From positions 434,001 through 498,000 of the forward strand of contig JAAROD010000094.1 of assembly GCA_012274445.1 (NCBI GenBank): a stretch of 64,000 nt of DNA. The letters run 5' to 3'. The translations under genes were made by a program, and so were the position numbers. Shown piece after piece: positions 55,737-64,000 of this stretch; position 1 is the first letter of the stretch, and the number at the start of each line of letters is the position of its first letter. The notes under the pieces are model-generated. The model made no database searches and had not been told where the DNA came from. It worked only from the letters and a program-made list of their open reading frames with translations. This DNA is from Sclerotiophoma versabilis. Its lineage: Eukaryota > Ascomycota > Dothideomycetes > Pleosporales > Didymellaceae.

Positions 55737-57127
55737 TGCTGGGTAGAGGAGGATGAAGAGAGGATATGGCGTCAGTGTGCTCGTCATCAAAGGCCATCGT
55801 GAGCGAAGTGAATTGGGAGCAGCGACTGATGTAGACCAGAAGAACGATCGACTGTAGCCATAGATGTTATGATATGAGATATCATATTGGGAGCGAGGTC
55901 TTCGACAGTACTTGTACATGTTCACAGATCCCACGAATCTTCTCTCCACCCGCTCTGTTGTTGAACACCCTCCCTCCATGGGAAGCCAAGCGTCACTCAC
56001 TCTCCTCTAGCCTCTCCCTAGTCATTTTATTGTCATCGCGCCCCCTTGCACACCGATTGTTTTTATTGTGTCGTTGCTGCCGAATCTACAAATGTCGTCA
56101 ATTCAGTCGCCGCAGCCACCGAGGTTATCAACATCAGAAACCGTATGAGGGCGTCAAGGCTCCTAGCACAACTGGCCTTGGTATGCAGTCATGGAACTTG
56201 AGGCAGTTATTGGTAACAATTTCGAGAGTTGATCGATCTATTGTTGTAATGTGCGCTGGAGAAGGACGTATGCTGTTCGTTGTCCGCGTTTGGCTGGCTT
56301 AGCTTTGTGTAACAGCTGGACAGGGTGATTGCAATAATGCGATAAGTGCAAAACATGGTAGAATAGCATCTATATGAGAGTGGTGGCTATTGGGAGTTGT
56401 TGTGAGCGAGAATGCTGTGCGTTCTTTGATCTTTTTCTTTTTTGTAGTTTTGTAATATTCATGGCAACAGTCGTCGCACTTATGGTGCCGGAGTGACCTA
56501 AGCCTGGTCATAGAAAGCCAGTTCACCTGCTACAGATCATCTTCGTCTGTTGAGCAATGTTGGAGTTGGGCCCCAGGGCTTCAGTCATTCGCGGGGTTCA
56601 TGGTTGTTCTCAGTCGTTACCATCCAAGTAGGGAGTAGGGCAGGTGCATCGCGCTTTCCGAGGTCCCTCCAATAAGAACACTGGAGTTTTCATTGACATC
56701 TCAGTACGACAGTAAGTATACGCAACTCATCTCTTCTGGACCGAGAACTTGCTCTGGAGCCGCGTTCCTGAAGTCAGAATGGGATTTCGGGTGAATGATG
56801 ACCGAACCATGAGAGCTTTGTATTATGATCTGCAAGATCAACGGCTGAATTAAGTACAAGGAGCCTTCTTATTCGTGCGACCTCCCGGAAATCGTGGGGT
56901 GGGATTTTCCCCGCATATTACTTACCGCATGTCATGGATTGTTCGCGGCCACCGTGCGGCTGCAAGGAGCAGAAGTTCCGACCGGTCGATGGGATGATGC
57001 CAGAAGCAGCAGAGGAGCCGTTGCCGAAACACCCACCACCTTTCTTGTGCAACACGAGTTCTGAAGCACTATATGTAGCCCCCGGGGAGTCCATCCATAC
57101 CTGGCAAGCCAATGATTGCCCATTAAG
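55737..57127. other. intergenic region upstream of GH28 gene
   Basis: About 1.4 kb. Apart from possible 5' exons of the minus-strand membrane-protein gene near its left side, no gene is recognised. The last 200 bp before 57128 holds the GH28 promoter, with C/G-rich words near 56880-56900 and 57080. Confidence 0.4.
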
Positions 57128-58514
57128 ATGAGACTAGAACACATTCTTCCAGCTGCGTTGCTTGCCTTGCAGAGCGGCGCAAGTCTGACGCAAAGTCGCA
57201 AGACGTGCACCGTCAAAGCAAGCGGCACAAACCAAACCGATGATGCACCTGCGATCAGAGCAGCCTTCAAAGAGTGCGGCCGCCATGGCAAGATTGTATT
57301 TCAGCCCACAACATATTATGTCAACTCAGTTTTGAACATTACCAACCTGGAAGACGTTGATATCGATGTCCAGGGAGAGTTGCTTGTGAGTTCAGTTTTG
57401 GTAATCTGGTACTAGATTAAGGCTGACATTGAGCAGTGGAGCACCAATATTCAATACTGGCTAGGTGCCTCGCTTCCTGTTGGGTATCAGAATCAGTCCA
57501 CAGCCTTCGTCCTAGGCGGCAACAACGTCCGTATCGATGGCCATGGTGTTGGTACGTTGAACGGTAATGGAGACTACTGGTATCAGTGGATCAAGAAGCA
57601 GCCCAACACATCCAATTATCCTGGCCGACCACATCAGATTACCTTCAATGGGCTCACAAACTCGGTCGTGAAAGGTCTGAGATTCTTGCGAAGCCAGATG
57701 TGGACCATGTCTATCATCCACAGCTACGACAGCGTCTGGCAAGACATCTTCATTAACAACACTGGTAACGTAGTGTCAAGCTGTGAGTCACCCGGGTATC
57801 AATAGTTCTTGTTGCATCATACTCACAACTCTCGCAGCAAACACGGACGGTGCGGACACATTCTTCTCTTCAAATCTCCTCTTCAAGAATTGGACCGTCT
57901 ACAACGGCGATGATTCGTTCTCCACCAAGGCAAACAGCACCAACATCACACTTCTTGACTCACAATTCTACCATGGCCTTGGCGTTGCTATTGGCTCAAT
58001 CGGACAGTACAAGGGCCAGTTCGAGACAGTCGACAACATACGCGTAGAGAATGTGTACTTCGAAGACACGCTGCACGCATTCTACGTCAAGACCTGGACC
58101 GACGACCAAGTCGGCTTCCCTCCGAACGGCGGCGGCGGCGGTCTTGGATTTGCTCAGAACCTGCAGATGAAGAACCTGACAGTAAAGAATGCCCGTGGCG
58201 GCTTGTTTACGATCAGTCAATGTACAAGATTCAGTGGCGCACCAGGCGTAGGTAATTGCACAAACAGCAAGTTTCAGGTCAAAGATATCGACATTCAAGG
58301 TCTGAAGGGCACAACCAAGGATCGCAGAGTCGTGAGTCTGCAGTGCAGTGCTGTTGCGCCATGTACGAACATTACCCTGAGCGACGTTGATGTCAGATAC
58401 GCTAGTAACGGCACCACGGTGCCGAATTATTTATGTGGTAACGTCATTGCGAACAAAGGCTGGGAATGTACGGGACCGGTTTGCGTTGGTGGAAGCTCAA
58501 CAGGAGGTTGTTGA
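57128..58514 (+). CDS. GH28 exo-rhamnogalacturonan hydrolase (RgxB-like), secreted
   Basis: Pectin-degrading right-handed beta-helix enzyme. Exons 57128-57385, 57437-57782, 57838-58514; 426 residues. N-terminal signal peptide MRLEHILPAALLALQSGASL. GH28 motifs: SSNTDGADTF (NTD triad, formed across intron 2), NGDDSFSTK (both Asp kept, the usual Cys after them replaced by Ser), YHGLGVAIGSIGQYKG (GHG motif altered) and FYVKTW (where endo-polygalacturonases have RIK). This motif set is that of exo-acting rhamnogalacturonan hydrolases rather than endo-polygalacturonase. Many Asn-X-Ser/Thr sites and paired Cys near the C-terminus fit secretion. It sits among accessory genes near the P450. Confidence 0.88.
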
Positions 58515-59050
58515 AGCGGGGAAGCGAGAGTTTGACGGAAATTGTGATGCCTACACGCGGCTAGTGAGACACCCCTCACGGGTGCCTCGAATTTCATCGA
58601 CTCCTCACTTGACCGTCCGTCATCCATCGTGCCTAAACTCTATCTTCTCACCTGCCTGGCATTTGAACATCTCGGCGCTTTTATCCACGCTATGTTCATG
58701 CGTCAACTCCGTAACCACAACCGCAGTATGACTCTACAAGATGACATGGACATACTTTCGGATCCAAATATCAGGCAGCAGGCACTTTCCGAATCAAGCA
58801 GAAATCCTTAGAGTAAATTCTGTGCTTTCATACACTGGTACAATGCCAATACTGGAACGCGTAGTCTTCTAGGAGTTATGGATGAGGGGGTCGGCATTAT
58901 TTCGACGTCATCCTTAGCGACAATGTCGAAGGCTCAACAAAGATAGCAAACGCTTTAAGAACATTCTGTCCCGTCAGTTATACGCAAAATCCTGCCTTCA
59001 GATGTTAAATTTCCTCCTCTTCCGCGACTGAGCGTTGTTATTATTCTTTG
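58515..59050. other. intergenic spacer, about 0.5 kb
   Basis: Nothing recognised; GH28 3' region and the promoter of the next gene. Confidence 0.4.
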
Positions 59051-60064
59051 ATGTGGCTACGCCGCCTCGCGTCACTTGCCTTTGACAACACCATGACGGG
59101 CTTCAATCGAACATGCCGCGATCGGCGAAGATTGTTGCTGACACGAACGGATTTGCCCAGCCACATCTGGGGTCAGTTATGTAAACATAGGGTTATTTCT
59201 CAATTTTCACGGTACGCGACTTTCAAGCAAAACCACTTCCTTGCCACGATGACCTGCCTTAGGAGCCAAGCCGTTGACCTAAAGAATCAAACAATAGTAT
59301 CAAAGAGACTGGAAGACCGGCAGTCAAAGAAAGCTTGTCTGAGCGTATGTCTGGCTGTACAAAATCGCCTTCCCAGGGAACTCAGAGACATGATATTTGG
59401 ATACTTGCTGCTCGAAGATGGGGTCCACGCTCGATTGTTCCATTACTACAACACGCCCGATCCGAAAGCACCAAGACACTATTGGAACAAGGATTTTGTT
59501 GGAGACGCAACCCTCCACGAGCTAACAGAATCCTGGTATCGCTCAGTCCGCTTCGATTTTGACAGAAGCCTTGACTTTCTACCACATCTCCTGGCTCAGA
59601 TTGATACTACCCTGCAATGCACTCGCCAGGAGCTGATCGGAAGAGTAAGCTTTAAGATCCTGAAATACGACTTAGAGAAGTGGCTAGCAGCGGACGTAAA
59701 TGGCATCCCTCCGCCACAAAATCTACTTCTAAATAACATGGAGTGCCTGTTTGTACTACGCCCTGGCGCAAGTATATATTTCATCCTCGAGTCACCGCTG
59801 AAATGGTTCTCAGAGTTGAACAGCTTGCAGGAGCGGCAAGCCCAGTTCCTAGCTCGCGTACTAGAAATCATTTTCCCAACGTTAAGACGGTTGCAACAAG
59901 CTGGTTATTCTCTGGCTGTCGCAATTGATCCAGGTTCGATTCTACGATTTCAAGATGGACAGCAGATCTGGCAATACGAGCTGAAGAACTTGATCACTCC
60001 AGAAAATGCGCATTTTTCGTGCGATAGGTTCGTGGAAAGATTTCTGAAGGTGCGGCGACCGTGA
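59051..60064 (+). CDS. F-box-like protein, unknown function
   Basis: Single exon, up to 337 residues. The central part begins with NRLPRELRDMIFGYLLLEDG, the LPxELRxxIxxYL pattern of F-box-like domains common in expanded gene families of plant-associated ascomycetes. The rest has scattered Trp/Tyr/Leu but no recognised domain. The true start may be a later Met (MTCLRSQ, near 59249), because the first 65 residues are basic and poorly protein-like. No partner genes are nearby. Confidence 0.65.
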   Translation: MWLRRLASLAFDNTMTGFNRTCRDRRRLLLTRTDLPSHIWGQLCKHRVISQFSRYATFKQNHFLATMTCLRSQAVDLKNQTIVSKRLEDRQSKKACLSVCLAVQNRLPRELRDMIFGYLLLEDGVHARLFHYYNTPDPKAPRHYWNKDFVGDATLHELTESWYRSVRFDFDRSLDFLPHLLAQIDTTLQCTRQELIGRVSFKILKYDLEKWLAADVNGIPPPQNLLLNNMECLFVLRPGASIYFILESPLKWFSELNSLQERQAQFLARVLEIIFPTLRRLQQAGYSLAVAIDPGSILRFQDGQQIWQYELKNLITPENAHFSCDRFVERFLKVRRP

Positions 60065-60507
60065 ACAAGATCGCGGCAATGAAGCTGAAAAAACATAGGA
60101 TGATGGCAGAAAGCTCAAGTACAGGTCAATTCCTTTAGAGTCTCACGCTGAAGTAAGAGCGACTGCTCAACCATGGAGCGATAGGAACCACGATCGTCTG
60201 CTATACTACCACTAGACAGGGGCGGACGTTCTGTGATGCTATTGCAGCAGTCTAAGACAATTTCCTAGTTATAAGACCGTCAAAGATGGTACTGCGAGAG
60301 CATTCAAATGGCTTACATTGCGTCAATTCGCACGTGAATATGCGATGCTGCGTTTGCTGTATTCTACATGCGTTGTCCGTTCATTGTTGATGAACGGGGT
60401 GTTGCAAAAATCAAGTTTTGCTCTACTTTAGAAAACTGCCCTTGGACTTCAAAACTTTTGTTCCTGACTCAAACCATCCACTCGACACAAGACTGTCATC
60501 ACGAACC
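60065..60507. other. intergenic spacer
   Basis: 443 bp without a recognised feature. Confidence 0.35.
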
Positions 60508-61152
60508 ATGGCCTCACACATGACATCGTTGGAGCAGGCTCCCATCCCCGCTGACCACCAAGATCCAAACCACCCACACTATCCGGGCGACCTAGAGCAC
60601 CAGTCGGGAACTCATCGCTCATTCTTCAGTAAGAAGTGTATTTTGATTTCAGGCGGCGGTCTTGTGACCATTCTGTTCATCACCGCCGCAGTCATCTGAG
60701 GCGTCGCTTTCAATCGCAGAAACGGTAACAACGGTATAGAGGTCACGGAAATGATTGACGCTGCGAACGGCTCCACCGTAGCTTCTCTCGAGTTGCAAAC
60801 TGTTCACAAAACCGCTACTACATTTGTCTATACCACTACTCGCGTACCACTACTCTTCATTCCATCGCTAGCAACCTCTACAATCATCCTCTCGCCAACA
60901 GCTCATGCGCCAGAGGCGCCACTTCGCCCAATTATCCCCGAGACTGCTCCCGCAACTACGGCGTTGGACACATCTGCGCCTTCAGGAGTCTCGTCAGATG
61001 GAGATCCACCTAGCGGCTGCCTCTTTACTGGAGCTTGGGTCTTGAAGGAACAATGCCAGAAGCACTGTTCATCGTGGGATGATCACGAGACCTATTGCGA
61101 GGTTAGCAAGCGGTCTCAGTGGGTTTGTATATCTTGTCCTCTTCGTTCTTGA
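60508..61152 (+). pseudogene. single-pass membrane protein gene with in-frame TGA
   Basis: One continuous reading frame interrupted once. From the ATG at 60508 comes a Pro/His-rich cytosolic part (MASHMTSLEQAPIPADHQ…), then a transmembrane helix CILISGGGLVTILFITAAVI, and immediately TGA at 60697-60699. The same frame continues without further stop to 61152 with GVAFNRRNGNNG, a Thr/Ser/Pro-rich stretch and a Cys-rich end (CLFTGAW … CQKHCSSWDDHETYC … CISC). No intron of usable length can remove the stop. Either a nonsense allele or a decayed gene. A gene of similar plan follows at 61538. Confidence 0.55.
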
Positions 61153-61537
61153 GCGGTCGTCTCCACGTGTTTTTTGAAGCTGTCTCTCTCAACGAACATC
61201 TGAAGTGCGTGGATTTCCTGTCTGCCAAAGCTGTATTATAGATGCAATGTAAAAGAAAAAAGTATACGGACCAAGTTGTTATCCAGGACTCTATCTACTT
61301 GGAAGCGATATGTGTGTTGTCAGTGTTTAAAGGTGACATTGGTACGCTGTCAATTGTGAAACCTCGTCGAATGGTGCTCAGCTATTGATGTTGTGCGTGA
61401 ACAGTGCTGCCTGTCAGCATTGTGAATGTAACGTGTTTCAAAACCGCAGGCATATAATATACTGGTAACTAGATATATTTTCTTTAGGAACTACCTCACC
61501 CGACAACTTCATCACACTACGCGCCAATACTGAAGAC
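61153..61537. other. intergenic spacer between the two membrane-protein genes
   Basis: 385 bp, A/T-rich toward the right; nothing recognised. Confidence 0.35.
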
Positions 61538-62026
61538 ATGGCCTCCTCTAACCTTCCAGACCCCGAAGTTTCTAAGGACCTCGACAGCCTCAAACTGAAG
61601 AATTTTCCAAAATGCCTTCCCGATCGCCCTGGGGAAAAGCGGTCCTATCTTAGCACGATTATTTGCAACAACAAATTCCGTATCGTTGTTTGCACAGTCT
61701 CTTTTCTAGCCATGGTCACAGGCACAGTATGTGCTGCTATCTTTATCAGCCAAGGGATGCAGCGCATCAATCAAGGTCAAGCTGCGCTTTCCGCAGTATC
61801 TTCATCGCCAACCACGATAGCAACACTGACATCTCTGCAGTCTACCGTGACGAAGACGGTGATGATCACTCAGACTTCTGTTGTGACAGGGAAGATCACA
61901 ATTCCTATTTCTCAGTTACAATCGACCATCTATGCTATTGTGACCGCGGCTTCTGCGCCAGCTGTCACATGCCAGGCTGGCGATGCTGGGGTTACATGCG
62001 GAAGCTTGGCTTCACACCCAGAGTAG
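61538..62026 (+). CDS. small single-pass membrane protein, unknown function
   Basis: 162 residues, single exon. A charged cytosolic N-terminus of about 47 residues precedes one membrane helix (FRIVVCTVSFLAMVTGTVCAA) and a Thr/Ser-rich outer part (TTIATLTSLQSTVTKTVMI), ending with two Cys (TCQAGDAGVTCGSL). The plan is like that of the preceding interrupted gene; an old tandem duplicate is possible but sequence identity is low. Confidence 0.55.
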   Translation: MASSNLPDPEVSKDLDSLKLKNFPKCLPDRPGEKRSYLSTIICNNKFRIVVCTVSFLAMVTGTVCAAIFISQGMQRINQGQAALSAVSSSPTTIATLTSLQSTVTKTVMITQTSVVTGKITIPISQLQSTIYAIVTAASAPAVTCQAGDAGVTCGSLASHPE

Positions 62027-63285
62027 CGAGAATAATTCGCGGGTTCAATTCGACGAAAGAAAACAAGTCGGCCTAATGACGGTCATCAACGAACTAAGGA
62101 TAACCAACAGCTGTTTGCTCCAGCTATGAATTTAACTCTCTAGAGTACACAATCAAAATTCAGCTAAACGTTGCGAAAGTGCCTTCTATCTTCAGGATGT
62201 TCCAGCTTAAGTCCTCCCTTGCACAGGTTCATGCAAGGATGAAGAACGCACCGTCGTGGTATGGGTCGTCCTTCGTTTGTCAGCGCATGAATCGTCTTGC
62301 TGCTGTTGAAAGAGAATGGCAACGAGTTTGCGAAAATCTGCCCCACTTTCATCGCTCGCGCCGTGACGCCACAACCGACCTGCACACGGCCCGTACCTTC
62401 TTCCTTTCTTTCCATCTCTCATCGTCCTTAAGCGCTTCGACCTATTTGTGCAAGCAGAGCCTAGCTCGCGTCTTGTGTGTCGCATATACCTGCCTCTACT
62501 TTTTGTCGTGGTTTCCAAGCCTCGGTCGCACCGGTTCGACGTCACCACATGGCAGTATCGGTATGCGAATTACCGTATTCAGAACCTGGTCCCTGGGACA
62601 ATCATCGGAGCATTATGCCCAATAGGACAGATACTAACTTGATTTGAACTGACGAGCTGGCTCATGTCGCTGTTCTTTGACTTCTAGCAATGTTCCTTAA
62701 GGATGACAGCTGTGTGCACTCCTTTGTCTGCACCACCGCTAACGCAGAACCACAGTTGTGGTATCCGGACCTGTCGAACACCGAAGACCTAGCGCAAGGA
62801 AGTCGGCGACGTTCAGCTGGTCATCATGGACCTCATCTTTACTGCTATGCTGTCTGCCTCTCTCCGCACGGTTGACCGTCATTATGCAATGCACTTCTAA
62901 GCCGTTGAACCAGGTTAGCGGGCGCTCGCCACTACCATAGATCATCGCCTACCCGTCTGGTGCTATTTTGAGCACTTTGGGCCTAACTTGGCGAAGTATA
63001 GATACTGTCTATCGTGCCTTGAGCTCGCTTGGAAATCAAAGAACACGCATGCGGCTTTCATGAAGGAGCCCCGTAAGCCCATCGTGCTCACGAGCTTGCT
63101 CTCAATGAGATGCTCTTGGTTAATACGCGCGATATCAGTCGCCGTCCATTACTCCAGAATCGAACTATGCGGCACTGGACGCGAAGAGAGTTTTGAGATG
63201 GTCGAAGGGTGGCACGTATAAATAGGTGAGATGTCTCTGGATAGGAGTAGCAAGCAAACAGGATCGACTATAGCGACGCACCTGA
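62027..63285. other. intergenic region upstream of the P450
   Basis: About 1.26 kb. A 143-codon ORF from the ATG at 62197 has no recognisable homology and is not called. The P450 promoter is at the right end. Confidence 0.4.
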
Positions 63286-63963
63286 ATGAACATATCAGAC
63301 AAGATGCCTTTCCTCCTCTCAGTTGGTACCGCTGTTGCAATTATTACATATCTTCTCTTGCAACTCTTACTACATGTCACGCAGCATGCACGGGAGCCTT
63401 GTCTTGCGGACAGCAGATTTCCATTTCTTGACTCGGTCTTTGGTATCGCACAACAACGAGCTGAGTACTTGGTTGGTCTTAGGTATGTGACACGGGTACC
63501 CATTGGGGGAAAAGGCTTACCCTGTTCGTAGCATTCGTTTCCGCCTACCAATTCAGACTTTGCGGATGCCTTTTCAGCGTCTCTACGTCGTACATGCGCC
63601 AAACTTGATCCATATGATTCAAAGCAAGACCAATGCTCAGACGTTTGTGCCAAATCTCCTGGACTTCGGTATGCTCTTCAGTGGTCTAAACACAGAATCT
63701 CAAGCCACACTTCGCAAGGCCTTTGGGCGACACGGCAACGGCTTTACCATGAGCGTACATAAATATCTCCTATCAGGCACTTCGCTGAAAGTTGCAACAA
63801 AAGCCGCAGTCGATAGACTCACAGCCAGTCTACCGAAAAGTAGAAACGATTTCAGAGGCGGGCTGCAAGAGATTGTTCGTCATGAACTAACGTTGGCAAT
63901 GACCGGAGCAATTTATGGGCCCGAGAACCCCTACGACGACCCGGCGATCGAACAAAGCTGGAG
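63286..63963 (+). CDS. cytochrome P450, 5' part (continues beyond window)
   Basis: Membrane-anchored monooxygenase. Exons 63286-63482 and 63532-63963; a further donor (AG|GTAATG) begins an intron that runs past the end of the window. Start is ATG at 63286, or 63304 which gives MPFLLSVGTAVAIITYLLLQ, the N-terminal anchor. Downstream features are typical of the N-terminal third of fungal P450s: FPFLDSVFGIAQQRAEYL, RMPFQRLYVVHAPNLIHMIQ (beta-1 region) and SGLNTESQATLRKAFGR (B-C region). The heme-binding Cys motif is outside the window, so the family cannot be fixed. Confidence 0.8.
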
Positions 63964-64000
63964 GTAATGTCTCAGAATCGACTGTACGAAGCTTCGACTG
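63964..64000 (+). other. P450 intron, truncated by window end
   Basis: Begins GTAATG after SW-R of the P450; no acceptor within the last 37 bases fits a normal intron length. Confidence 0.6.

Noticed and set aside
55413..56000. 195-codon minus-strand ORF with a Pro run
   Set aside because: The Pro run is only the translated G18 tract; most of the frame is not protein-like, although its 3' end may overlap an exon of the neighbouring gene.
62197..62625. 143-codon plus-strand ORF
   Set aside because: No homology; overlapping ORFs of equal quality on the other strand.
1..64000. CRISPR arrays, bacterial operons, rRNA genes, insertion sequences
   Set aside because: None seen; the window is eukaryotic with spliceosomal introns and no regularly spaced short repeats.

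Overview
The window looks like a euchromatic chromosome segment of a filamentous ascomycete, most likely in the Dothideomycetes or a close relative; the class-level placement is inference. The evidence is short spliceosomal introns (about 45-115 nt) with GTATGT/GTAAGT-type donors, CTAAC branch points and AG acceptors, plus typical fungal genes (STE20, BYE1, BUD22, SFT1, FMP52, AGE2, Zn2Cys6 regulators, a GH28 enzyme). Exon-intron structures were worked out by eye from splice sites, reading phase and protein conservation. Exon coordinates are in the evidence text of each gene.

Layout. 1-4.1 kb: STE20-type PAK kinase (minus), followed by about 4.2 kb with no recognisable gene. 8.3-14 kb: MAM3-like CNNM/CBS membrane protein (minus), then the mitochondrial branched-chain keto-acid dehydrogenase E1-beta subunit and a multi-pass membrane protein (plus). 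14.5-15.2 kb: Ohr/OsmC hydroperoxide reductase. 15.6-23.2 kb: a compact set that looks like a small catabolic cluster: a DAL5-type MFS transporter divergent from a short-chain dehydrogenase, a Zn2Cys6 regulator, and a class II (ketose-bisphosphate type) aldolase. A 16-base word occurs exactly in the promoter of the transporter/SDR pair and again upstream of the aldolase. 23.2-26.8 kb: a degenerate island with a diverged tandem repeat, a truncated intron-containing tRNA-Gln(CTG) and a broken unknown ORF.

26.8-31.2 kb: a head-to-head pair encoding both subunits of a biotin-dependent acyl-CoA carboxylase. 31.2-42.7 kb: BUD22, a MOSC/ferredoxin-reductase/2Fe-2S fusion, two small probable mitochondrial proteins, FMP52, an NAD(P)-dependent aldehyde dehydrogenase, and a small protein whose leader-like N-terminus is out of frame. 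43.3-54.4 kb: a second Zn2Cys6 regulator, BYE1 with a 7-nt first exon, a ZNF830-like protein without a zinc finger, AGE2-type ArfGAP and SFT1.

54.7-64 kb: an accessory-looking part with an unresolved membrane-protein gene, a G18 tract, a GH28 exo-rhamnogalacturonan hydrolase, an F-box-like protein, two single-pass membrane proteins (one with an in-frame TGA) and the 5' part of a cytochrome P450 that runs off the window.

Functionally the window mixes housekeeping genes (signalling, vesicle traffic, ribosome biogenesis, transcription, mitochondrial metabolism) with carbon-acquisition genes. E1-beta and the acyl-CoA carboxylase could both serve branched-chain acyl-CoA metabolism, but the carboxylase substrate is not settled by sequence alone. 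The most interesting candidate system is the 15.6-23.2 kb transporter/SDR/regulator/aldolase set with its shared promoter word.
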